The position numbers and the translations under genes were made by a program. The notes beneath the pieces were generated by a model. It was not told the DNA's origin and searched no databases. It saw only the letters and a program-made list of their open reading frames with translations. From positions 687,534 to 751,533 of the forward strand of contig NW_006500103.1 of assembly GCF_000471905.2 (NCBI RefSeq): DNA of 64,000 bases, read 5' to 3'. The stretch comes from Amborella trichopoda. Taxonomy: Eukaryota; Streptophyta; Magnoliopsida; Amborellales; Amborellaceae. Position 1 is the first letter of the stretch; each line of letters starts with the position of its first letter. Positions 1 to 10,800 of this stretch are shown in pieces.

Positions 1-47
1 AGTAATTGCAAAACTTTATTTTTGTAGATTGCTTGTTTTATTTTGAG

Positions 48-1037
48 ATGTCTTCTTCAGGATCTAGTCGAAGTGGAGATTCGGGTTGGAAATATGGATA
101 TAATCCGAATCCAAATGACAAAAATTGAAGCAATTTTTGTGAAAAGGATACAAAATGGGGCATAAACCGGTTTAAGAAACATCTTGCTGGTATTAAAAGG
201 GGTGTTGCCCCTTGTAAAAATGTTCCTGAAGCTATCAGAGAGGAGATTAAACAATATATGAGTTTTGTACAACAAAAACAGGAACAAAATCCATGTCATT
301 TGAATAGATCTATTTCTGCTACTTCTAGAAGAAGTGATCCGGGTTGGAAGTATGGTTATAACTCAAAACCAAACCATAAAAATAGTACAAGGTGTAATTT
401 TTGTGAAAAAGATACCAATGGGGGTATTAACTGATTCAAGAAACATCTTGATGGTATTAAAGGGAATGTTGCTTCTTGTAAAAAGGTTCTTGAAGCTATT
501 CGGGATGAGATTAGACAACTTTTGAATTTAAAAGAACCAGAAAATGATGAAAATGAGCCTTGTTCTATGGAAATATCTTCTCCAGGTTCTTCTAGAAGTG
601 GTGATCTGGGTTGGAAGTATGGTTATAAGCCAAATCCGAATGACAACAATCGTATTAAATGTAATTATTGTAGAAAGGATACTAATGGGGGCGTTTACCG
701 GTTTAAAAAATACCTTGCTGGTATTAAGGGGGATATTGCCCCGTGTAAAAATGTTCTTGAGGCTACCAGGGAGGTAATTATACAATATTTGAGTTCAGGG
801 AAGTGCAAAAAGATAGAAAAGGGTAGAGGAGCCAAGACTCCTCGGGCCTCATCTGCGCATATTAGTAAGAGAGAGGTAGAAGAAGAGGAGGAGGAAGAGG
901 CAGATTCAGAAGAACCAGAGGAGGACAAGCATTAGATTGAAAAGGGAGATGATTCTGATGATGATGGCCTCGAATCTAATGCATATGATGAATCTTACCC
1001 TATTTCTTCTGATGACGATGATGATGATGATGACTGA
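48..1037 (+). pseudogene. Triplicated BED zinc-finger fragment of a hAT-type transposase
   Basis: One reading frame from ATG 48 runs through three tandem copies of a BED-like unit. Their shared Gly-Trp-Lys-Tyr-Gly-Tyr cores start at 84, 342 and 609 (spacing 86 and 89 codons). The BED pattern is Cys-x2-Cys, then KKHLAGIKG, then a Cys. Each copy is damaged differently: unit 1 has an in-frame TGA near 127 and its first Cys is Ser; unit 2 has TGA at 432 before Phe-Lys-Lys-His; unit 3 is open but reads KKYLAGIKG, losing the His ligand. The longest open part is 522-935. After a TAG the frame continues as an acidic Asp/Glu-rich tail to TGA 1035-1037, resembling the acidic C-terminus of many plant hAT transposases. 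A functional zinc-binding protein is unlikely. Confidence 0.7.
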
Positions 1038-1257
1038 AGACTCTTGGTGTTGAGTGTTGACTGTTGTGTTGAGTGTTTACTATTGTGTCCTAGACTGTAT
1101 ATTTTCTAAATTTCTGTATATTTTCTTTTTTTAATTTTTAGTTTCTACTTTCTACTTTCTAGTTTACTATTTAACTTTTGAGTGTATAGTCGACAATGTA
1201 TCAGACTATTAGTGTATGCTTGTATGGTCTTACTGTTTTAGCATTGTATGGAAATAT

Positions 1258-1418
1258 GGATTATGGTCTTATGGATTATCTAAATTCTCTTATGGACTTC
1301 AATTTTTTTTTTTTAACTGGGATTATGGTCTTATGGATTATCAAAATTCTTTTCGATTATGGTCTTATGGATTATCAAAATTCATATGCAGTCATCAGTT
1401 TTTTTTTTTTAACTGGGC
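1258..1418 (+). repeat. Short tandem repeats inside hAT remnant
   Basis: The word GATTATGGTCTTATGGATTA recurs at about 1259, 1320 and 1356, each followed by TCTAAATTC or TCAAAATTC. A T-run followed by AACTGGG occurs twice (about 1304-1321 and 1399-1418). This looks like a subterminal repeat block next to the GC-rich terminus ending at 1505. Confidence 0.7.
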
Positions 1419-1505
1419 CGCCCAGGTTCTTGGCGCCCGCTTAGGCGTTGGGCGGCTTGGATCCCATGGCCGCCTGAGTGCCACCTAGCGCTTTTTGAAA
1501 CACTG

Positions 1506-3016
1506 ATTATGCAAAGATTTGAAATCAGAGAGTAGACAACATTCTGCACTCCTTTGAGCGTCTGTCTAAGGGCATCTGCTACAAGGGTGAGAAATGACAC
1601 ATATGGGGTACCATTTATTAGTACTGAGAACACTGCTGAAGCTACATAACATTTTCCTTTGGCTAAATCGCATAAGGCCAGTTATTTTGTCAAGAAAGCC
1701 CCAGGTACATGATCTACGGTTTTTCCTGTTATATTTTCCTAATAATTCCTGGGGGCTTTTTCTTTTGCCTAGAGTGTATACATTCATGAAGAATAAGTGT
1801 TCCATCAAGAATCTGTCTCACCCTCACTAATGCTGACTGTGATTGCGATATAACCTGATCCAATACTTCCTGCAACCTTGATGCCATCACCTTCATGATA
1901 ATCTTCTAGCCCCACCCAACCCAACCCCCCCAACCCCCCCCAAAAAAAGGAAAAAAAAAAAACCCAAAAGAAACAAACCTTTAGGTTTTAGATCTCAGAT
2001 GTTCTCAACGCCTTCCTTCTTGGGGCCCAATGCTATGAACGAGCGGTTGATTTCTTGATTCTCCACTTTTGAAAAAATGATTAAAAGAAGTCTAGAAAAA
2101 ATGATTAAAAGAAGTCAAATATATGTTGACTTTATGTCAATGGCCAAACTTGTTCAATATTAATTCATGTTGAGCCTTTATTTTCTGATACCATGTTTGT
2201 TGCTTTTACTGATGCAATCTGATGCTTACATATTTTTTGGAGCCTTCTAATCAAACAAAGAAACAGAAATCAAGAAAATGAATCACACTAAATTTTACAA
2301 GGAAGATACTTCTTATTGCATGGAGATGTCTGGCAGCAAGCTCTACAATGGAAAGGCCACGGGCAGGATTTCATAATATGTGTTGCAATTAAATTTTGAT
2401 TTTGACGTAATTACAATCAACACTAACCCAGATGTAGAGTTTCTCAGTAAAAGGATAATAATGTTTTCTTTTCCCTAGAGTTGGTGGTTGTAGCAATTGG
2501 TCATGTTAATGACCCTTAGAGAGTCTATATTGTAAGAAGAAGCCTTATCTTATAAAGCCCTATTAGAAGGCTGTTCTCCAACCATCCACCATCTTTTATA
2601 AAGCTTGGTTATGGTCAATGCAACCATGGTAACATTTTAACTAAGATTATGAATTTCTAAAATGGTTGAGATCTGATTTCTCGTGTATTTTATATCAGGG
2701 GGCCGGTCATACAATATGCTCTCGGCGCCTAATGTGGAAGCAATTCCATCTACTAGTGCACGTGTGTGTTAGGGTATTTACAATAGTTCTCATGTGGAAA
2801 ATATATTTACCATATATTTGTATGTTCATCTTCTCTTTATTGCTGCATGCTTGTTTTTCTTTTGTATATTGGTTATATGGAGCTCTTGTAACTAGATTTT
2901 AAGTTATTCATTTTTTCGTTGTTCTTTGGTACATTTGCCAGTTATTTTATTGGTAATTATAGAAAAATGACTGATAGTTAAAGGGGGAGCTGAACTTGAA
3001 ATGTTTTTTTTCTCAG
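1506..3016. other. Non-coding flank or intron upstream of the AGB1 exons
   Basis: No exon was recognised here in either strand. I looked for the WD-repeat exons that should precede position 3017 in a G-beta gene and did not see them. A C-rich/A-rich tract lies at 1913-1970. A short direct repeat (AAAAAATGATTAAAAGAAGT) occurs at about 2072 and 2096. The stretch is either one long intron or foreign DNA that replaced the 5' half of the gene. Confidence 0.5.
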
Positions 3017-3372
3017 CGTCTCGATTAATTCATCAAACACAAAGATGTTTGTCTCTGGTTCTTGTGATGCAACTGCCCGATTATGGGATACTCGCATAGC
3101 CAGCCGAGCAGTCCGGACCTATCATGGGCATGAGGGAGACGTCAACACTGTGAAGTTCTTCCCTGATGGGCAGAGATTTGGGACTGGCTCAGATGATGGC
3201 ACTTGCAGGCTATTTGATATGAGGACAGGGCACCAGCTTCAAGTTTATTACCAGTCACATGGTGAGAATGAGGTCCCAATGGTGACCTCCATTGCCTTCT
3301 CAATATCAGGCAGGCTTTTATTTGTGGGATACTCGAATGGCGATTGTTATGTATGGGACACCATAGTAGCCA

Positions 3373-3414
<42 letters not shown>

Positions 3415-4278
3415 TTATTCTTAAACCACCCTGTTACCACTTTATGAGTCTTGGATTCATGTATCCGTATCCCTCCATTGGTTTTTCATTTATTCTCAAA
3501 CTATCCAGGTAGTGTTTTTGTAGTCCTGAGTTAAATTTCTTTATTTATTAAAAAAAGATCCAGTTAAAATTTTCTCCGTCTTGAGTTTGTATCTCCAAGA
3601 CAGTAACTCTAGGAGTTCATCATTATGGTAGCCAAATTCATTTTCTTGCCTCAATGCTTTCAGGTTGTTCTGAATCTTGGATCTCTGCAAACCTCACATG
3701 AGAGTCGAATAACTTGTCTGGGTATGTCAGCTGATGGAAGTGCCCTATGTACAGGAAGTTGGGACAGGAACCTCAAGGTTGGATTTGTCATTCACTCACT
3801 GTGTCAACTCACTATTTTACGTACTCTATTATTAGGGACTGTTTATAATGAGACCATTTACTTTAGGTACAAACGAGTTGCAACACCTCAACTGCCCCAA
3901 TTTAAACCTGACAGCTTGTATTCTCCTTTTTTTCTGGGGCCAAAAAGTAAAGGGTCCCATTTTATACTTGCCTTACCTCTATGAATCTGGATATCATGAC
4001 CTAGCTTTTCCAGTTTTTTTTCTCCCTTCTTAAACTCAAAAAAGTATGTCTTATGGCCATGATTTTGTGAATCTCAGCTAAAACCAAACTTCTAAGATCA
4101 TGCAGCCCTAATCAAGCCAGATTCTAACATCTCGACTTCCAATATAGCCACTAATCTTTTTACAAATGATGGCCAATATTATTTTTTTGTCTTTGTTAAA
4201 TTCGTCTACTTGTTACAATGTGGGAGCTTTTTTTGTGGGCAGATTTGGGCCTTTGGAGGATACAGGACAGTGATTTGA
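3017..4278 (+). CDS. AGB1: Heterotrimeric G-protein beta subunit, last three exons
   Basis: G-beta forms a seven-bladed WD40 propeller that pairs with G-gamma at the plasma membrane and acts in hormone, defence and growth signalling. Exons seen: 3017-3374, 3664-3777 and 4243-4278 (stop TGA). Joined they give about 168 residues, against about 377 for the plant family, so only the C-terminal blades are present. Diagnostic pieces are [63 protein letters not shown] and the very short last exon [11 protein letters not shown]. All borders are AG/GT and phases agree (exon 3017 begins with the last base of a split codon). The upstream exons are not found in 1-3016. A (CT)n tract starts at the donor of the first intron. 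Family identity is confident; whether the gene is intact depends on sequence left of the window. Confidence 0.9.
3375..3411 (+). repeat. (CT)n microsatellite beginning at an intron donor
   Basis: The intron after the first visible AGB1 exon opens GTCTCTCT and continues as uninterrupted CT to about 3410. The repeat therefore makes up donor positions +3 onward, and the consensus GTAAGT is absent. Confidence 0.9.
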
Positions 4279-4830
4279 TCGCCATGAATAGAATCTCTCT
4301 CCATTCTTGACCTCAGGTTTCTCTCTTCTGCAAGTGTTTTTAATAAGATTGTATTTTGCATTTTATCCACTGCAAGAGAGAGAATAAGCAGGATTTGAAT
4401 CGGATACGGTTTCTCCACTGGAAACCAGTGTATCGTAGTTTTATCGTCTTTGTTTGAAGTGGCCCTCTTGAATCTGTTTGCTTTTTGACACTTTTTAACA
4501 GTTTCATAGAAAGTTCCTAGTCTTGGAAAATGCGTGTATATTATGTCTTTGCTTACTGTTGTTTCTATTTGATTCATGTTTGTGTAATTTCATGGTCCCT
4601 TTTTTTCTTTCTAATACTTTTGAAATGACATTGCATTAATGAAAATAAATCCAATTAAAAAAGGAAAATAGTTTGATAGGGCTGCAGCCCTATCGAAATA
4701 AGTAAAGCGTTCCTCATGACTCTCCTCTCCCTTCTCTCTGTGTAGGATGACGGAGCTTACCGATGGGCTTCTTGCTTCTCTCTCTCTAATTTTCTCTCGC
4801 TCTCTTGACATGCAAAATAGGATGTCATTT

Positions 4831-4975
4831 TAATTTTTATTCGAGTAAAAAATTCACTTAAAAAATTCAGGGATTGCAAGATAAGATTTCAAGTAATATT
4901 TAATTTTTATTCGAGTAAAAAATTTACTTAAAAAATTAATTCAGGGATTGCAAGATAAGATTTCAAGTAATATTT
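4831..4975. repeat. 70-bp tandem duplication
   Basis: The segment beginning TAATTTTTATTCGAGTAAAA at 4831 recurs at 4901. The second copy has a 4-bp insertion (TTAA) and one substitution. Both end in AAGATTTCAAGTAATATTT. The TTCGAGTAAAA word resembles, in inverse, sequence near 50750, suggesting a dispersed repeat. Confidence 0.85.
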
Positions 4976-6838
4976 TTCATCTTTGAGTCCAAAGAGACAG
5001 ATAAGTTAAAATTAAGAGATATAAAAATATTTTCCCTATTTTTTTTAAATAGCACTAAGAAAATTCTGGTGGTTTTCAATTCAGACAGGTTTCAATATCT
5101 CCAAACAAACGATGGTGCTTCAGTTAACTGGTGTCTTTGGTCTACTTGGTTCAAACTTAAATTCGGGTTTGAAGTAAAACCAGTAAAGACTACTGTTTAA
5201 ATAATTTTAATAAGTCCTGTTCAATTTTAACAAATTAGACCAACCAAGCAAAATTATTATGTACAATTGTTTCATGCAGGGCAGGACTGCATTTCTACAA
5301 TATGCAGTCCCACGTATAAAGCATCTAAGCGGTCCATCTAAAAACAACTGAAATTAACCGTCTAAATGTTTTTTTAATATAATTATTATTTCTAATTTTT
5401 ATAATTTATGTATCTTTTCATATTCATGATCGCCATATTAGAGATTACATGTCCTTAATTTATAAGTAAAAAAATCGAGCTCAAAAATATCATTTTAAGA
5501 GGCAACTCATTTTTACATGGACCCATAGAAACCATGTCCAATTATTATATCTATTTTTTTCTTCATTTTTTGAAACCAATTCGACCAGTATCATACCCGT
5601 TTTAAAAAGCGGAACAATATCCCTCGTCATATTATAAGCCAAACTGATCTTGGTCACCCTCATGATAACATAAACAATTTAAAAAAGAAAATGGTCGAGT
5701 CCATGGCAGTTACATCTGTTGATTTGTTTTTAGTTTTTTACCGTTACTTCTAGTTAACTTCTCAAGTAAGTTACTTATATCTAATGGGTTTATATAGTAT
5801 AAGTCGGGTTCTAAAACAAAGATGGGCAAAAGGATCTTTTGGATGAAGTTTTGCAAAACAAATGATTCAAAACAAAAATTAATCTCAGCTTTTGAATGAT
5901 TTAAAAAAAAAAGTAAACTTCACCTTTTCAAGACTAGACCTACAATTCAAATAAATGGCAAGCATCTACGAAAGAATAGCATACTCGCTTTCCCCCTTAT
6001 TCTGTGCATATTCTCTCTCTTTCTCTCTCAATTAAGAAGAACTAGATGAGTTCTACATGTCTAAAATTTGGAATCCAATGGATCACATTCCACAAAGGGG
6101 TTACCCTGAATTATATGCCCATTGGCTTATATAATCTCTACTATCAACATTTCCTTTCAGTGCAAGGCTACAAGATGTAAAGAAATACGTAATTGGAAGT
6201 CCTAATCCCTCCATGGTGAAGAGAGAGAGAGAAAGAGAGAGAGAGGAGGGGGTATGAGATAGAGATAGAGAGAGAGGAGGGGGGAGGGGGAGAAGGGGGT
6301 ATGAGAACTCAAAACCAGGAGGTGAGAAAAGAACAAACCTGACAATAGCATAAATCGTAACAATAAACAGAAGAAATATAGGAAAAGTCTTCCTCCAAAA
6401 ATATACAAGCCATGAATTAGAAAATTCAAGTGGTGTCCACCCCATAATCCATCTTCTCCTGCCTTGGAGCCTAATCTCTCCTTTACATGGAGACCCACAA
6501 TTTAATTTCTGCTCTCGTTTAATGAGCATCTAGATAGTGGACAATTACAAGAGAGGAAAAAGCATGCAAAAATTTAAAATAATGAAAAGAACAGGTAATG
6601 GGCAGTTAAACTAAAATTAATAAAACATGCTTCCCTCACTATAATAAGGGAAATGTTTGTGACCTCAAAAACATATAAGTTTGATCTCACTTCTTAGCCG
6701 TTTGATCTGAATTAAATGGCTACTGTTGTTTTTACCATAATGTCACATCAAGCACTATTTTATTTTTTATTTTTTTTTCTAAAATTTTTTTTTTTGATAA
6801 AATTTTGGACATCCCTTCATAAGATTAGGGCAAACCTG

Positions 6839-6868
6839 TAATATATATATATATATATATATATATAA
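6839..6868. repeat. (TA)n microsatellite
   Basis: About 14 uninterrupted TA units in intergenic AT-rich DNA. Confidence 0.9.
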
Positions 6869-7863
6869 TGATCAAATACCCTACCATTTTTTTATCACCA
6901 AAATTATTATATCATTTTTATCATGTGCACCCCCGTAAGATATATGCATGCCCCAATTTTTTCTTCAAAATTATGTTTAGGTGAAAAATAAAAAATAAAA
7001 AACTATGATAGAACAGTTAAGAGCTAACTTGTCATCTCAGCCCATCTACTCAAATATGACGGCTGCGACTAAGGATCACATAGAGACTGGAGTCGCATAA
7101 AAAGTACCCCAATGAATATACTACGCGAAAAAATTCATACAAGTAAGGTGCACTTCAAAACCCTTTTCTCATTAGAAAATTCTCCATTTGATAATCTGAC
7201 CTCATGGATATGAAAGAAAAACGAATTTTAAGCCTTAAAAAAAATATATCTTGTCCCACGCTATCTGAATCATTCATTTTGAAGGTTCTCAAGTGTTATT
7301 AGATCTGCACCATTTTTACAGCTTCAAATTTCATAATTGAGGTGAAAAATAAACTCTTAAGCAATGATGAGAGTTTCGGCACCGAAAATACACCTTTTAA
7401 CGAGATTTTAAGGTGCACCTTCCCATGATTGTTTCGGGTGGACACCTTATACAAACCTCACCCTAAAGAAAATAACCCCACCGCATAACATGTAAATAAT
7501 AAGAAGAGAGCAGCTTGTCTAGAAGAGCTCATAGAAAGAAAAATGAAACATGCATGGAGATATCTTTTATTTTGGGTTGTTTTTTTTGGTGGAGAGAGAG
7601 AAAGAGAGAGAGAGAGAAAAGTTAACACTCAAAACCATTTTTTCAAGTAGAAGTCTCAAATCAAAACATTGAGATATAACACACAAGTCCTCACCATCAA
7701 ATGCAAAATAGAAAATCACCAGAATATCCTTTCTTTCCCCCTCCAAAAAAAAAGAAAAAAACAATTAAAAATCTTGAGAAAAGCATGGGTCCCAGTTCAA
7801 AGTGCCTTACCATGTTGAAAACAAAAAAAAACAGTACCTGATGTGCCCCTGCTGATGCTCGTA

Positions 7864-10800
7864 TTAGCGCTCCCAACCTTGATCATGTTCATCAGGCTCC
7901 ACTATCCCATGCTCTCTCTCTCTATCCCTTTCCCTCTCATGATCGCGATCGTCGTCATCCTCAGCCTCCATACGGTCATCATACTCCCTATCCCAGCCAT
8001 GATCGTGTTCATTCTCATGCCCAGTATGCCCATCATGATAGTCCACATCCCTAGGCTTATCGTCATCCAAATGGTCATACTCCCTTTCTCTGCCCCAGTG
8101 CTTATCTCTCTCCTCATTGTCCCTCTCTCTATCTCTAGGCCTTTCACGGTCATAAGACCTCTCCCTCTCTCTCTCTCTAGGCCTCTCACGGTCACGGTCA
8201 CGGTCACGATCACGCCGATCATATGATCTCTCCCTCTCTCGCTCTCTAGGCCTTTCACGGTCACGATAGTTACGACCACGCTCTCTTTCCCTTTCTCTCT
8301 CTCTATCTCTATCGCGGTCCCTATGGTGTCTGTCATCTCGGTCTCGGGTCACCCGCTCGTGGGACCGCTCTTGTGACTTCTCCCTGTCGCGATCCCTATC
8401 TCTTACCCGGTCCACTTCCCTCTCCCTAAGTGTTTTGCACAAGAGCATCAAACTGTTAGCTTATCTTCAGAGGAAAAAGAAAATGTTTATTTTGTTAATT
8501 TCTTAATGGAGAATGATCTGACTTCAACATACAATTAAATCTCTAGGAGGAATTATGTGCATTTAGCAAACCCAAACCATGGTTAGAACTCCCCGTATAA
8601 ATCTTTAAATTGATGGGTCACAACCACACACACATAGAGCGACGGCAAGACAAGTGGAGAACCGCAGCAAATATAGAAAGTTACAAAAGGTCAAGTCACC
8701 CAAGCTGTCATATGTGAGATCAGGCTGCTGGGGATGTGCCGTTGACCGCATTCAAAGTCCGAGAAATTTTTTCTCGAACTCTGCATAGAATTGACACACC
8801 CAAACTGTCCAATTTTATATCTGAAAGCTTGGAATATTTGTGATCATCATGTAATTGTGTTCAAAATGTAACATTCTCATGGTGTATGTGGAGGTGTGTG
8901 TGTGTTAATCCTTATTGTAAAATATTACCTAGAAACGTGGCGATCATCTCGTGACCTCGGTTCCTCAGAACGTGATCCTCCTGTGGCTTGCTGAGGTTCC
9001 CTGTTGACATATATCCAAATCACGTAACCATTACTAAAAACAATTACCAATGCTGTTCATTCATCTTCTATTTTTCCAATCAACAATCCTGCTCAAAGAA
9101 ATATTTTTCCAAACAAAAAACAAGAAACGTGAACAAAGAGAATCAAGCCAGTACCCTCCAAGTTATGATTGAGGTCAGCTATACAACAAAAATAATTATA
9201 GGGGTAAGCTCTACCGCCAACAGAGACCGAATCTCGTTGCTATAGAGTTTTGAACAGGACCTTTGAATAAAATACTCAAACAAGCAAGCACACTATATCC
9301 CAGGCTGAAATTTTTGTGCGGAACAAATAGAGTCAAGATATGGAAATATGGTCCCTAACAGGTACTACTATCATTTACAAAGGCGCCTACAGATCTATAT
9401 TTGAGTGCCAACAATGTCTTGTTTGCTGTTTTTTTTTGGATCAATGACAGTGAGCTAAATTCCTTACTTCATAGCCAGATTCAATAACCCCAACCCAAGA
9501 GGAGATATGAAACTCACACACCAATCATCAGCTTAGATAACTAATTCTATTCCATTTCTACTCCAACCTAATAAGCCTTCAGAGCCCATGCATGTAGGAC
9601 TGAGAATGGGTTGGATCGGGTCCGGATACACCAGGATTCAGATTTGGATCCAAAAAGTATACATGGGATCTGGATCCAGACCCGATCGGATCCAAAAAAA
9701 TTATTTTACATTATTTAATTTCTATAAAATAATGTGTAAAAAAATACTACATGTAATTATAAATTATATATAATATATTAATAACTGGGTCGGATCCACC
9801 TATACCCAGATTTGATCCAAACTGGTATTTGGGTCCAAATTACTATTCTGATCCAAAGTTTGGATCTGGATCCGACCTATCGAATCCAAATTCTTGGATC
9901 CAAAACCAAATCCGAACAGGATCCAAATTTCAGGTTTGAAATCCAAACGGGGCAAATTCTCAGCCCAACCATGCACGCCATATCTATTTATGAACAAACC
10001 ACTGAACTATTTTGGTATGGGATTCACTAGTGAACAAAAATTCAGCTGCCTTGCTGCCTAGGTGGCTTTTTTTCAAACCGCCTAGTCGTGGGCAAGGTGG
10101 CATGCTCTAGGCGGGAAGGTGCCCACATAGACGGCGTACAAGGCGGTCGCCTGGGCACCGACTTGACTTGCACCTTCATTTTGTTGAATTAATACCAAAT
10201 CAAAAAATCATACTAATTCAATTTTAATTAATATATGGAAGTATTAGACTTTTTATGTCACTTGTCGAAAACGCCTTTTACATGTGTCAATAACCATGAG
10301 TAGCTATATTACTTTATTGGTAAACCAAAAAATAGTTTTAATTCAATTTTAATTAATATATGGAAGGATTAGACTTTTTATGCCACTTCTCGAATAAGTT
10401 TTTTTGCTCGTAACAGTAACCATGAGTAACTATATTAATTTATTGGTAAACCAAAAATTAGTATTAATTCAGTTTTAATTAATATATGGAAGGATTAGAC
10501 TTTTTATGCCACTTGAAAAAACTTTTTGCATGTAAAAGTAACCATAAGTAGCTATGTTAATTTATTGGTAAATCAAAAAATGGAATGATTTACTTTTGTT
10601 GCCTGCAACAATAACCATGAGTAGCTATATTAATTTAGTGCACTGAAAAGACAAGAATCATCCAAGTCGCCTTTGTGTCTTTGTGGCTGGGTGCCTACCT
10701 AGGCAGCCCAGACCCTTGACCGCCTAGGTGGCCGAGTCCATGTTTTTGAACCATGGGATTCACAAACCAACCAACCTCCAACATCAGCACCAGCCTATCC

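Larger units (their letters stand above)
1..1505 (+). mobile_element. hAT transposon remnant, left end outside window
   Basis: This region holds the BED-finger pseudogene (48-1037), an AT-rich part with short tandem repeats, and a GC-rich terminus at about 1415-1505 that ends GCGCTTTTTGAAACACTG. Read inward from 1505 on the minus strand the terminus is CAGTGTTTCAAAAAGCGC followed by TAGGTGGC, the same layout as the ends of the 277-bp element at 50221-50497. BED fingers at the N-terminus plus CAGTG-type ends indicate the hAT superfamily. The dimerisation and DDE core of a transposase was not found, so this is either internally deleted or rearranged. The left end and target duplication lie outside the window. 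Confidence 0.6.
4279..7863. other. Convergent intergenic region between AGB1 and U1-70K
   Basis: This holds the 3' flanks of two convergent genes. No supported coding exon is present. Visible are CT-rich runs (4720-4810, 6010-6030), a GA-rich tract (6218-6300), a 70-bp direct duplication (4831-4975), a (TA)n run (6839-6868) and an end resembling another element's terminus at 7441-7468. An untranslated last exon of U1-70K may lie here, since a CAG/GTACTG donor-like site follows its stop codon near 7835. Confidence 0.6.

Noticed and set aside
6101..6529. 142-codon frame on the - strand between AGB1 and U1-70K
   Set aside because: It has a hydrophobic stretch and a CT-repeat part but no family resemblance or credible splice links. 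It may overlap the U1-70K 3' UTR.
7843..8226. 127-codon frame on the + strand
   Set aside because: It is antisense to the low-complexity exon 10 of U1-70K; its Ile/Leu/Pro pattern only mirrors the Arg/Glu/Asp codons.
7902..8336. 144-codon frame on the - strand
   Set aside because: Another frame of U1-70K exon 10; the used frame is fixed by the upstream splice phase and by the RE/RD tail.
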